Source: Mesorhizobium sp. B1-1-8 (lineage in GTDB: Bacteria; Pseudomonadota; Alphaproteobacteria; Rhizobiales; Rhizobiaceae). Taken from it: DNA of 64,000 bases. Positions 55,917 through 64,000 of the stretch are shown here, one piece after another. Position 1 is the stretch's first letter. Each line of letters starts with the position of its first letter. The notes below the pieces were generated by a model. It was given only the letters and a program-made list of their open reading frames with translations, searched no databases and was not told where the DNA came from. A program made the position numbers and the translations under genes. The stretch is from assembly GCF_006442795.2 (NCBI RefSeq), contig NZ_CP083957.1, positions 310,001 to 374,000 of the forward strand. The letters are read 5' to 3'.

Positions 55917-56105
55917 CTAAATCTCCGGATCCGGTGGAGGCCCGAGTATCGGCTTCAAATCCGCTCGTTTCAACAGCTCGATCGACTGTTGGATGGTTTG
56001 GCGCGCTTCGGCGATCACGTTGACGGTCTCCTCAAGAAGCTTTCGCCTTTTCTCTTGAGCGAGTCTCGCCTGCATGAGATAGAGGGTGACATCCCAATCC
56101 ACCAT
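55917..56105 (-). CDS. Possible small coiled-coil protein (62 residues)
   Basis: The peptide has a long amphipathic helix (LMQARLAQEKRRKLLEETVN, then VIAEARQTIQQSIELL) followed by a Pro-rich end (ILGPPPDPEI). The composition looks real, but the ribosome site is weak (ACAAGCG). No family is recognised. Confidence 0.4.
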   Translation of the reverse strand: MVDWDVTLYLMQARLAQEKRRKLLEETVNVIAEARQTIQQSIELLKRADLKPILGPPPDPEI

Positions 56106-56418
56106 CGCTTGTAACGGGCATGGGCCAAGAAAGGTTCCATAGCTTAGCTAAATTGTTGAATGCCGACCTGTCGAGGATAGTAGTCCTATTTTGCGCCAGG
56201 TCTGTCATAGTCGCCATTCGAGCGCATTCTACCGGCGGGGAGCGAGGGGTCTGGACAGATCACAATCGTTCTGACCACTCGGGCAAGCGCACTGGCACCA
56301 GGCACCGTCGCGCATCTATCGGCCAGCTGCCAAAGCGGCTCGTCTTCGCCACGGCCGCGGCGGCTGCGGCGCTGATCACCCAATTCGTCATGCGAGCCGC
56401 ATTTGAGGCAGCAAGTCG
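56106..56418. other. Intergenic, no gene seen
   Basis: This stretch lies between the small minus-strand gene and the end of the fused permease. A plus-strand frame at 56120-56422 is open but shows only an Ala-rich tail and no motif. I see nothing I can assign. Confidence 0.35.
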
Positions 56419-58497
56419 TTAGCGCGATGATTTGACCGTGGTCGAGACAGTCGCCCGCATGATGCGGTCCGTGATCATCGCGACGAATGCTATCGACAGG
56501 CCAGCAACCATGCCCTGCCCCGCGTCCGCCTTGCTCAGCGCAATGTACACCTGCTGTCCAAGATCTTTGGTGCCAACGAGCGCTGCTATGGGCAGCATCG
56601 ACAAGGCGGCCATGATCGTCTGGTTGACTCCCAGAACGACGACTGGCTTGGCTACGGGAAGCTCGACATGAATCAGACGTTGCCAGGCGGTGCAGCCGAT
56701 CTGTCGGGATGTCTCCACGAGGTCCGTCGGTACTCCCCTTATTCCGTGCTCCACATAGCGGATGGGCGGCACGATCGCATACAGCACGATCGCGATCAGG
56801 CCAGTCAGCTCGCCCACCTGGAAAAACATCAAGGCAGGGATGAGAAAAATGAACTGAGGCATGGTTTGAAGCGTGTCACAGACGGGCTTCATCAAACCCG
56901 AGACCCGGTCGCTCTTGGCCGCCGCTATCCCGAGAAGTCCGCCGGCCAAGGTGCATATCAGCACGGCGAGAAGGCAAAGATAGAGGGACTGCCCCAGGGG
57001 GATGTAGAGGCCTGTACTCACCACAAAGGAGGTACCAATGACGGACAAGGTAGCCAATCGCCAACCGCCAACCGACCAACCAAGAGCCGTCACAACCACA
57101 ATGAAGGCGAGCCAGGGAAGCCCGTTGAAGCCGAAGAGAAGGAGGGCTGATATGAGCAAGACGCCAGTGGCCAACCGCCATCGCTCCCCGAACCAAAGCC
57201 AGGCTGAAATCGTCAGCGCAGTTACGCAATAGACCGCATTGATTTGAGGCGTCCATGCAAAGCCCCAGGTGAAAGGCGTTACAGCGCCAATCAGGCCAGT
57301 CCGAAGCGGCAGCATGAAATGGTAGAGAACGAAGACCTTGAAGGCGTCAAGCGGCGCTGAAAAATCATGCACAAGCCCAATCACGACGCGGTTCAGGAGG
57401 TCTGGATTGATGACACCTTGAACCTTGTCGATCAAGGCCATATCCCCAGGGGAAGCATGCAACAGCGCGCCGATAAGCAGGGGTACAACCAGAAGAACCC
57501 AGGCCGGTGCCCAAGCGGGACGCACGTGGCTACGCGGGTTAGCCAATCCAAAGGTGATCCGATCGACGACCATCGCCAGCACGGCGATCACGAGGCCGGA
57601 CAGAAGGCTCTGGCCAAATTCGGCCTTGCGCATCGAGTTGAGGACTTCCCATCCGACGTCATTGAAGCCGCCGATGACGGCCGCCATGATGACCATGCTG
57701 AAGCTGGCCATGGTCGTCTGGTTGATGCCCGTCAGTATCTCGCGCTTGGCGGTCGGCAGCACCACATGCCAGAATCGCTGACCCCTTGTGCAACCAGCCA
57801 TGCTGCCCACTTCCAGGAGAGCGACGGGAACGCCGGCAAGCCCCAGCATCGTGCAGTGAACCATCGGCGCGACCGCGTAGACGACGCATGCGATCAACCC
57901 GACGATCGGTCCAAAGCCGAAAAGCAGCAAAAGCGGAATCAGAAATGCGAAGGCCGGAACCGTCTGCAACAGATCGAGCATCACCATCGTCATGCCGTGA
58001 ACGTACTTCGACGAATGGGCTGCCACTCCAAGCAGGAAGCCGAAGGTGACGGCAATCGGCACAGCCAGAACGACCATGGAGAAGGTGTTCATTCCCTGCT
58101 GCCAGTAGCCGGCAGCGACGATGTAGCCGAGCGCGGCCGCAATGAACAATGCGAGCCGCCAACCTCGCGCCAGCCAGCCGACGAACGCGAAAAGGGCGAG
58201 CGTCGCCGGCCATGGCATCCACCGCAGGGTGGCGCTGCACACGTTCAAGGCAGCGCCGAGTACCCCCGCCAGGAATCTGCAGGGCGGGGTTAGAACCGGA
58301 ATGATTAAGTCAAATATGCCATTTACCAAGGATGCGACCGGCAACAGCCAGGCCGCTGGATAGTTCAAAATCCATGGCGCAGACGCCCGCGCGGCAAGGC
58401 AAAGCGCAAGGAAGGCGAGAACACCGAGCCACACCCATTGCCTTAACCTTATGGGCAGGCTCTCGACAGGCGCAAGCATGGCCTCCTGGGCGCTCAC
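56419..58497 (-). CDS. Fused tandem ProW-type betaine permease
   Basis: The 692-residue protein contains two complete permease domains in one chain. The first carries QTVPAFAFLIPLLLLFGFGP and the EAA-like loop MAGCTRGQRFWHVVLPTAKR. The second carries QTMPQFIFLIPALMFFQVGE and SRQIGCTAWQRLIHVELPVA. Usual ProW proteins have one domain and pair as homodimers, so here the two halves can form the pore covalently. The GTG start at 58495-58497 overlaps the ATPase stop (GTGA) and has GAGGAG upstream. It works with the ATPase and binding protein upstream. A degenerate paralogue lies at 20393-22313. Confidence 0.88.
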   Translation of the reverse strand: MSAQEAMLAPVESLPIRLRQWVWLGVLAFLALCLAARASAPWILNYPAAWLLPVASLVNGIFDLIIPVLTPPCRFLAGVLGAALNVCSATLRWMPWPATLALFAFVGWLARGWRLALFIAAALGYIVAAGYWQQGMNTFSMVVLAVPIAVTFGFLLGVAAHSSKYVHGMTMVMLDLLQTVPAFAFLIPLLLLFGFGPIVGLIACVVYAVAPMVHCTMLGLAGVPVALLEVGSMAGCTRGQRFWHVVLPTAKREILTGINQTTMASFSMVIMAAVIGGFNDVGWEVLNSMRKAEFGQSLLSGLVIAVLAMVVDRITFGLANPRSHVRPAWAPAWVLLVVPLLIGALLHASPGDMALIDKVQGVINPDLLNRVVIGLVHDFSAPLDAFKVFVLYHFMLPLRTGLIGAVTPFTWGFAWTPQINAVYCVTALTISAWLWFGERWRLATGVLLISALLLFGFNGLPWLAFIVVVTALGWSVGGWRLATLSVIGTSFVVSTGLYIPLGQSLYLCLLAVLICTLAGGLLGIAAAKSDRVSGLMKPVCDTLQTMPQFIFLIPALMFFQVGELTGLIAIVLYAIVPPIRYVEHGIRGVPTDLVETSRQIGCTAWQRLIHVELPVAKPVVVLGVNQTIMAALSMLPIAALVGTKDLGQQVYIALSKADAGQGMVAGLSIAFVAMITDRIMRATVSTTVKSSR

Positions 58498-59591
58498 GTT
58501 GCTCCTCGCTGCGTGGTGTCCTTTGCCAGAACCTTCGCGATGACCTCGGAGGTAAGCAGGCCTACTGGTCCCTTGCCCTCGCGTGTAATCACGAACGATC
58601 GAGTACCGGCAATGCTCTGCGGCAACAGAGCCTCGATCGGCATCCATTCATCAATCTGGTGAGCCCCCTCGCCTGCATTCCAGTTGCCGGGAATCGCCTC
58701 CATGACGGAGCCTGCCGTCACGACCTTTGTGAGAGAAATTTCCTCGGTGAAGCTTGCAACATAAGAATCCACCGGATGAAGCATGATCTGCGCCGGAGTC
58801 CCGATCTGAATGATCCGGCCTTCGCGCATGATTGCGATCCTGTCAGCCAAACGGAAAGCTTCCTGGATGTCGTGCGTGATGAACACGATGGTCTTCTGGA
58901 GCAGGCGTTGCAGCCGCAGGAATTCGTCCTGCATCTGGCGCCGGATCAGGGGATCGAGAGCGGAGAACGGTTCGTCCAGGAACCAGAGTTCCGGACCGAC
59001 CGCCAGCGACCGGGCAATACCGACGCGTTGCTGCTGCCCTCCGGAAAGCTCGTGCGGCATGCTGCGCTCGCGGCCCTGCAGGCCAACCAGCGCTATCATT
59101 TCCTCGCCCTTCCTGATCCTTTCGGCCGGCGGCATTCCCTGCATGCGCAGCGGAAAAGTCACGTTGTCGAGCGCATTGAGATGCGGCAACAAGCCGAAAC
59201 TTTGAAAGACCATGCCCATAACTTTGCGACGGACTTCCACCATCCGGCGCTCGCTGGCTGCCAAAAGGTTCTCTTTGCCAAGCCAGACCTCGCCATTCGT
59301 TGGCTCCACCAGACGCGACAAACATCTCACCAGCGTCGATTTGCCCGAACCGGAAAGCCCCATGACGACGAAGATCTCGCCTTGTTGGACCTCGAAGCTC
59401 ACATCCGCCAAGGCAAGGAAGTGCCCACTCGCTTCCAGCCGACGCTTCAATGCGGCAGCCGGCTCGGTCGACGAGAGCGCCGTGTCCAGCGCTTTGGTGG
59501 GACGATGTCCGTAGATCTTCCAAAGGTTGCGGCATCGAAGCTTGGCGCTTGGCTTGTCGGCGCTGCCTGCTCGATCAGCTAGATTGGTCAT
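58494..59591 (-). CDS. ProV-type betaine transporter ATPase
   Basis: The 365-residue ATPase has GLSGSGKST (Walker A), VFQSFGLLPHLNA (Q-loop), LSGGQQQRVG, LWFLDEPFSALD (Walker B) and FITHD. The tail after residue 270 is the regulatory extension of ProV-type proteins. I use the ATG at 59589-59591 (MTNLADR); a GTG at 59624 with AGG upstream is possible. It is translationally coupled to the fused permease (GTGA overlap) and lies 75 bp after the binding-protein gene. Confidence 0.92.
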   Translation of the reverse strand: MTNLADRAGSADKPSAKLRCRNLWKIYGHRPTKALDTALSSTEPAAALKRRLEASGHFLALADVSFEVQQGEIFVVMGLSGSGKSTLVRCLSRLVEPTNGEVWLGKENLLAASERRMVEVRRKVMGMVFQSFGLLPHLNALDNVTFPLRMQGMPPAERIRKGEEMIALVGLQGRERSMPHELSGGQQQRVGIARSLAVGPELWFLDEPFSALDPLIRRQMQDEFLRLQRLLQKTIVFITHDIQEAFRLADRIAIMREGRIIQIGTPAQIMLHPVDSYVASFTEEISLTKVVTAGSVMEAIPGNWNAGEGAHQIDEWMPIEALLPQSIAGTRSFVITREGKGPVGLLTSEVIAKVLAKDTTQRGAT

Positions 59592-59666
59592 GTCGAACTT
59601 GTCTTCGCTGGTTTTGAAAAGCACTGAACCTGGGCTGCCACCCAGATTCAGCGCGATCGGGTCCCT

Positions 59667-60602
59667 TCAGTTTTGAGCTGCCTTCAGCCAGTCCTGCCAA
59701 TCGCTTTGATGCTGATCCAGCCAGCCATCGACCGCCTGGTCCAGGTTCTTGCCCTGCTTGTCGACGGCATAGATCATCTTTTGCTGGTCGTCCGCATGGA
59801 GCTCGAGTGACTTCATCATCTGGTAGCCAGCGGGCCACTTCTGCCCGAAGCCGGCCCACACCACCTTGATCACCGGCGGGGCGACGATGCATTCCGCGAG
59901 GTCCTTCTCATCGCAAGGCGGCATTTTGAGCCATTCTACCGGTGTCTCAGCCAACACCCAATGGGGAGACCAGAAACGCATCAGCAGCGGCTTGTGCGCT
60001 GCGACAGCGGCTTGAAGCTCCGCAACCAACGCTCCCTCCGAGCCGGCGGGGACAGGTGTGAATGGAATATCGAATTTCTTCAGTTCCGCTCCGCTTACAG
60101 ACCCCCAATCCGCAGGGTAATCGAGCAGTCGGCCGTTCGGGAAGGTCTCTGGCGTTGCGAGCGCCTGCACGCATGATGGATTTTTTAGCGCGGACCAATC
60201 GGGCAATTCGGGACATGCGGTTTTGGTGTCGCTCGTATAGATCCAGCCGTCGCGGCTCTGCAGGCCGAGTTCGCCGATCTCCTCGAGCTTCCCTTCCGTC
60301 TTTGCCTTGGGATAGACATCTCCCAGATTGCTTGGCCAGACCTCGGGAGAAAGGGCCAATGTGCCATTTGCGATCCCGGTGAATTGCGGCAGCGTCCCTG
60401 CGGTGACGTATTCGACCTTGTAACCCAGTTTCTCCAGCAGCTTGCCCGCAATGTGGGCGGTAAGGTTCTGGCCGGTCCACTCGTTGATCGCGATCTTGAT
60501 TGCCGTGCCTGTATCGCCCAGCGGCTTTGCAACCGCCAAAGGGGCACTCATGAGTGCGAACGCGATCGGCATCGTCAAAACGGTAAGCTTGCGACTGTGC
60601 AT
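59667..60602 (-). CDS. OpuAC/ChoX-like substrate-binding protein
   Basis: The 311-residue protein has a signal peptide (VLTMPIAFALMSAPLAVAKP). The betaine/choline-binding family segments KIAINEWTGQNLTAHIAGKL and LALSPEVWPSNLG follow, with HWVLAETPVEWL further on. Several Trp residues suit a cation box. GGGAGG precedes the ATG by six bases. It heads the transporter unit (binding protein, ATPase, fused permease). The SDR gene upstream on the same strand may be in the same transcript. Confidence 0.9.
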   Translation of the reverse strand: MHSRKLTVLTMPIAFALMSAPLAVAKPLGDTGTAIKIAINEWTGQNLTAHIAGKLLEKLGYKVEYVTAGTLPQFTGIANGTLALSPEVWPSNLGDVYPKAKTEGKLEEIGELGLQSRDGWIYTSDTKTACPELPDWSALKNPSCVQALATPETFPNGRLLDYPADWGSVSGAELKKFDIPFTPVPAGSEGALVAELQAAVAAHKPLLMRFWSPHWVLAETPVEWLKMPPCDEKDLAECIVAPPVIKVVWAGFGQKWPAGYQMMKSLELHADDQQKMIYAVDKQGKNLDQAVDGWLDQHQSDWQDWLKAAQN

Positions 60603-60662
60603 TCTATTCCTCCCATGGTGGTCGTTCTTGTTGACGAAAACCGTCCTTCCAGGCGGGGCGCG

Positions 60663-61472
60663 TCAGCCCGTCATATGCCGCGGGGGAGCGCTCACCGGAG
60701 CGAAGATCCCTGCCAGCATGCCGCCGTCGACCGGCAGTTCCGCACCGGTGACCAAACGGGCCGCATCCGAAGCAAGGAACAAAATCGCCTCTGCTATATC
60801 CAAGGGCACTGGCAATCTGCGCATGGGCACCGCACCGCTCAAGCCGGCAATTGCCGCTTCGCGCCCGCCGACTTCCTCGGCGAAGCTGTCCAACATCTCA
60901 GAGTCGACATAGGTTGGATGAACCGAATTACAGCGGATGGGCAGCGCGTTCGCCGCACAGTACAGCGCGACCCCTTTCGTCAGCAGCCGCACAGCCCCTT
61001 TGCTCGCGGCATAGGCTACCGCATCATCGGCTGCGATGTTGCCGTAGATTGAGGATATGTTGACGATCGAGCCCGTATTGCCTTTGTCTTTCATCGCGCC
61101 GACGGCTGCCCGACAGCCCAGGAAAGTCCCGGTTGCGTTGACGTCCATTGTCCGGCGCCAGTCCGCGAGCGAGTATTCGATGAAATCGCCGTCGCTCCAG
61201 ATGCCCGCACAGTTGACCAGAACGTCGATCCTTCTGGAGTTCTGAAGAACTGCCTCGACCGCAGCCGACCAGGATGTCTCCTGCGTGACATCGAGCGCGA
61301 CAAAGAATGCCGACTCTCCGATCACGGCCGCAGCTGCCTCCCCCCGGGCCAGGTCGATGTCGCCCAGGAACACTGTTGCCCCTTGGCGGGCAAAGAGACG
61401 TGCCGTCTCGCGGCCAATTCCGGAAGCCGCTCCAGAAATGAGAGCTACTTTTCCGGACAGCCGCGCAGCCAT
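60663..61472 (-). CDS. SDR-family oxidoreductase
   Basis: The 269-residue protein has ISGAASGIGRE (cofactor site), VNCAGIW, NISSIYG (Ser) and YAASKGAVRLL (Tyr, Lys), all expected for a classical SDR. I chose the ATG at 61470-61472 because GGAGCAATC lies before it. It sits between the BetI-like gene and the transporter operon. It could oxidise an alcohol intermediate such as a hydroxylated betaine or aldehyde, but the substrate is not shown. It is probably part of the BetI-like regulon (inference). Confidence 0.87.
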   Translation of the reverse strand: MAARLSGKVALISGAASGIGRETARLFARQGATVFLGDIDLARGEAAAAVIGESAFFVALDVTQETSWSAAVEAVLQNSRRIDVLVNCAGIWSDGDFIEYSLADWRRTMDVNATGTFLGCRAAVGAMKDKGNTGSIVNISSIYGNIAADDAVAYAASKGAVRLLTKGVALYCAANALPIRCNSVHPTYVDSEMLDSFAEEVGGREAAIAGLSGAVPMRRLPVPLDIAEAILFLASDAARLVTGAELPVDGGMLAGIFAPVSAPPRHMTG

Positions 61473-61583
61473 GAGATTGCTCCTTCGGTTAAGGTCTGCA
61501 AAGCGTATTGAATTTCGGGAGCCCAACAATGGTGCCAACGGTCACCATGACAAACGCTCTGCACGCCGGGGAACGACAACGGC

Positions 61584-62213
61584 TCAGCCCGATTGCAAGC
61601 GTGAGCCTGTCCTAGACAGATGCTTGTCCCACGCTATGTGGGGAATCCGGTGAATAAGGTAGTCGGCCAATTGCGCGAGCGCTTCGGAAGCAGCGAGCTC
61701 GCCAGGCCGCAACCCCAGCCTTAGCCAAAGCCCATCGATCAGCGTCGTTATGCCCAGCGCCACGGTTTCACGCTCATCGACTGGAACAATCGCCGCCAAG
61801 GCGCTGATCAAATTCGAATGCATCCGGGCATGAACGACGCGCTGGATTCGCGCCAGCTGCGGCTCCCGAGGGACTTCAGCACACAATGCGAGCCAGGCAT
61901 GGCAGATACCCGGGGTGAAGAACGCGGTGGCGAAATTGCCTTCGATGATCGCCCATAGCCGCTCCTCCGGACTTCGTGCCAGCCGCATCAAGCGAATGAC
62001 CTCATCCCGCAACAGCGAATTCGAATGCCTCATCGCGTGCTCGAAAAGCTCCTGCTTGGTTTTGAAGTAATGATGGACGATGCCCTTGGAGGCGCCGGCC
62101 CTCTGGGCGACTTTTTCCACGGTCGCTCCGGCCATGCCTTCCTTTTGAAGGACCTCATAGGCCGCGTGGCGCAGTTCGCGTCGACGGATATCACTTATTT
62201 TTGTCAGGCTCAT
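61584..62213 (-). CDS. BetI-like TetR-family repressor
   Basis: The 209-residue protein has a TetR helix-turn-helix ([20 protein letters not shown]). The ligand domain resembles BetI along its length: the signature [20 protein letters not shown] matches [20 protein letters not shown] of E. coli BetI. BetI represses choline/betaine genes and releases on choline. The start at 62211-62213 has no good ribosome site, so a leaderless or weakly translated message is possible. It is divergent from the LuxR gene and upstream of the SDR and transporter. Its operator probably lies at 62250-62269. Confidence 0.82.
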   Translation of the reverse strand: [209 protein letters not shown]

Positions 62214-62249
62214 TAGCCGACATTGACATATCTGGCCAAAGGGATCAAG

Positions 62250-62269
62250 AATTGGCCATCCGACCAATT
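62250..62269. promoter_or_regulatory. Candidate BetI-type operator
   Basis: AATTGG at 62250-62255 and CCAATT at 62264-62269 form a perfect 6-bp inverted repeat with an 8-base centre between the divergent betI-like and luxR-like genes. TTGGCC-type elements repeat nearby. Binding is inferred. Confidence 0.5.
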
Positions 62270-62296
62270 TCCGATCCGATAGGCCAAGGAGGAGAG

Positions 62297-63349
62297 ATGA
62301 ACGTCCATTCTCCAGTAAGCGCAGCGGGATTCGAAGTTCCCTACAGCATGGCCAAACTTGGTTTCTGTGACGCCATCGGTCGCGCGAGCGCGGCAATCGG
62401 CGACGAGACGTTTTACGACAGGCTCCTGGAGGTCCTGAGTTCCCTCGTCGACACCGACCTCCTTTCCCTGGTGCGGTATTCGAGCTTTGGCGCTCCCGAC
62501 CTGATTATTCCTCGGGAAATTCGCAGCGAAGTTGCAGCGCCTTACGACTCGGGCCTCTACGCTCTTGACCCGTTTCATCACTATTGGCGTGAGGTTGGAG
62601 TGCCCGCCGTTTGTTCGCTGCGCAGGCTGGCGCCGACGGATATGTGGAAAAGCCGTTATGCCTTGGAGTTCCTGCGCGCTGCTCGCATAAGCGATGAGAT
62701 CGCGGTCTTCCTTCCGCCCATTGGCGGAGCCAGTCCGACCCTCATTGTCGATCGGGCCGAGGGCGAGTTCGCCGCGGCCGAGCTTGACCGCATCGACAAC
62801 GTATTCCCTCTCCTGGCGGGGCTGCATAGTGCCCATCTCAAGGCCATAATAAACCATGGCCTGACGGCCGACGCGGCCGAGAAGCCGTTGCGGCTCATTG
62901 ACCGCAGCGGCAAGGAACTTGCGGCCAACAACGCGTGGAAGCGATTGGCGGCGCATCCTGTTGCAGGGCTCGCCGAAGCTTTGGCTGACTTGGCCAAACC
63001 CGGCAAAACGCAGGTATCACTTCCCGACGGGCGGCTCGTCGTCAGATCGCCACTGGGGACGGACTTCGGCGCGGCGCCCGGCGGGCTTTGCGACCAGGTC
63101 GAAGTGTCCACCATGCATGCGCCAGCCGGATGCTCCGACGGCTGGCTTGCGGGTCTTACCCATCGGGAGAGACAGATTGTCGAGCTAACGCTCGAAGGCC
63201 ATCCAATCGCCAGCATAGCAAATCGGCTCGGGGTCAAGCGCGGCACCATCAAGAACCATCGGCTGCGCCTCTATCAGAAGCTCGACATAACCACCGAGCG
63301 CGAGCTCTTCCTCTATTATGTGCAGAACTTGCGAGCCGGTGGGTTCTGA
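62297..63349 (+). CDS. LuxR-family transcriptional regulator
   Basis: The 350-residue protein ends in a LuxR DNA-binding domain (LTHRERQIVELTLEGHPIAS, GVKRGTIKNHRLRLYQKLDI). The 280-residue N-terminal part is not a known autoinducer domain by eye. GGAGGAGAG precedes the ATG at 62297. It is divergent from the betI-like gene and likely controls the transporter unit, the SDR and the monooxygenase beyond. A truncated paralogue remains at 20090-20390. The inducer is unknown. Confidence 0.87.
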   Translation: MNVHSPVSAAGFEVPYSMAKLGFCDAIGRASAAIGDETFYDRLLEVLSSLVDTDLLSLVRYSSFGAPDLIIPREIRSEVAAPYDSGLYALDPFHHYWREVGVPAVCSLRRLAPTDMWKSRYALEFLRAARISDEIAVFLPPIGGASPTLIVDRAEGEFAAAELDRIDNVFPLLAGLHSAHLKAIINHGLTADAAEKPLRLIDRSGKELAANNAWKRLAAHPVAGLAEALADLAKPGKTQVSLPDGRLVVRSPLGTDFGAAPGGLCDQVEVSTMHAPAGCSDGWLAGLTHRERQIVELTLEGHPIASIANRLGVKRGTIKNHRLRLYQKLDITTERELFLYYVQNLRAGGF

Positions 63350-63359
63350 ATCAGCCTAT

Positions 63360-64000
63360 TCACTCGGCAGCGGAAGAAAACTCAAGCTCGGCAAGTCTTG
63401 GTACAGGCAGCCGGGTTCGTCCGAAGCCAAGGCTGCGCGCACGCTTTCGACCGCGCCGAAGCTCCCTTTCCAGCTCAGCGAAATAGATGTCCTGGTCGAG
63501 CTGCATCGTATGGCGCGCGGAGGCGTAGTAGCGGCTCATGTGCCTTTTCTCATCGGCGACAATGGTGCGTTTCTGCTCGTCCTCGGCTGGCAGCGCGTAT
63601 TCGCCCGCCAGATAGGCCGCGATCCATTTTGCCTGGCGATCAGCAAGCGCGAAGAGAGTGATGCTCGGTTGCGCCAGCGCGATGAAGAACAGGTTGGGGA
63701 TACCTGGTTTAAGCACGCGCTTGAAAAGAGGCAGCCGATTGCTGGGCGCGGAAATGAAGGCCGGGTCGAAGAATGGAAAAGTGACCTTGTAACCGGTGGC
63801 CCAGACGATGATATCGACGTTCTCGCGACGGCCGTCTTCAAAAACCACGCTGTCCCCATCAAGCTTCCTGATACCTGGCCTGATTTCGATATCGCCCGAA
63901 GCGACGAGCGTTGGGAACGTGTCCGACACGGAGACGTGCGCTTCGAAAACGCGGTGGTCCGGCTTCGGCAGGCCAAAGTCTTCCATGTGACCGACGGCGA
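63360..64000 (-). CDS. Flavin-containing monooxygenase, C-terminal part (cut by window edge)
   Basis: The visible 213 residues are the C-terminal half of an FMO-type enzyme. VGHMEDFGLPKPDHRVFEAH, VASGDIEIRPGIRKLDG, then VDIIVWATGYKVTFPFFD carry the ATGY motif typical of the family. The FAD and NADPH Rossmann motifs lie beyond 64000. Such enzymes oxidise N- or S-containing compounds, including trimethylamine. The stop at 63360 is convergent with the LuxR stop, 10 bp away. Its link to the betaine theme is inference. Confidence 0.85.
   Translation of the reverse strand, partial: AVGHMEDFGLPKPDHRVFEAHVSVSDTFPTLVASGDIEIRPGIRKLDGDSVVFEDGRRENVDIIVWATGYKVTFPFFDPAFISAPSNRLPLFKRVLKPGIPNLFFIALAQPSITLFALADRQAKWIAAYLAGEYALPAEDEQKRTIVADEKRHMSRYYASARHTMQLDQDIYFAELERELRRGRKRARSLGFGRTRLPVPRLAELEFSSAAE

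Noticed and set aside
1..64000. tRNA, rRNA, CRISPR arrays, intact insertion sequences
   Set aside because: I looked for tRNA T-loop signatures, spaced direct repeats and transposase motifs (DDE-type, HTH plus DDE) and found none that I can support by eye.

Overview
The window looks like an accessory region of a Hyphomicrobiales (Rhizobiales) chromosome or plasmid, most likely Mesorhizobium or a close relative. This is inferred from the GC-rich codon use, the rhizobial small membrane proteins, a SyrA/ExoX-like protein, an EcfG-type promoter in front of a csbD gene, and many ProU-type transporters. No rRNA, tRNA, CRISPR array or phage structural module was recognised.

The dominant theme is uptake and demethylation of quaternary amines (betaines). 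There are three non-pyrrolysine MttB-family methyltransferases (6230-7771, 14212-15765, 42437-43993). There are three DMGDH/sarcosine-dehydrogenase-like FAD-GcvT fusion proteins (3804-6218, 37513-39960, 39957-42422). A hydroxyproline-betaine epimerase gene (hpbD) is broken, and a betA fragment remains. Two intact glycine-betaine-type ABC transporters (44.1-47.8 kb and 56.4-60.6 kb) and one degenerate transporter permease (20.4-22.3 kb) are present. A BetI-like repressor and many LysR/TetR/GlxA/LuxR regulators complete the set. At two separate places an FAD-GcvT gene is followed directly by an mttB gene. No corrinoid protein gene is visible anywhere in the window.

Layout: 0.4-3.7 kb holds a LysR remnant, an SDR, a VOC protein and a TetR regulator. 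3.8-10.6 kb is operon 1: FAD-GcvT, MttB, an orphan family-5 solute-binding protein and a GlxA-type regulator. 10.7-15.8 kb holds decayed SDR, regulator and hpbD genes plus MttB 2. 16-34 kb is mixed: a LysR gene, a betA remnant, several small stress or envelope proteins, decayed LuxR and permease copies, a SAM-domain adenylate cyclase with an AAA ATPase, and a GGDEF-EAL protein. 34-44 kb has a SyrA-like protein, a class III aminotransferase, LysR, and operon 2 (two FAD-GcvT genes plus MttB 3). 44-51.5 kb has a ProU transporter, a Rieske ferredoxin, an amidohydrolase, LysR and a GbcB-like reductase. 51.5-56.4 kb holds small proteins, an endolysin remnant, a glycosyltransferase and a frameshifted methyltransferase. 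56.4-64 kb is transporter 2 with a fused tandem permease, an SDR, a BetI-like repressor, a LuxR regulator and the 3' end of a flavin monooxygenase.

Working model (inference): the ABC systems import betaines, MttB-like enzymes remove one methyl group from the quaternary nitrogen, and the FAD-GcvT enzymes oxidise the resulting tertiary or secondary N-methyl amines and pass the one-carbon unit to tetrahydrofolate. Several genes carry deletions or frameshifts, so part of the locus appears to be decaying or to contain assembly errors.
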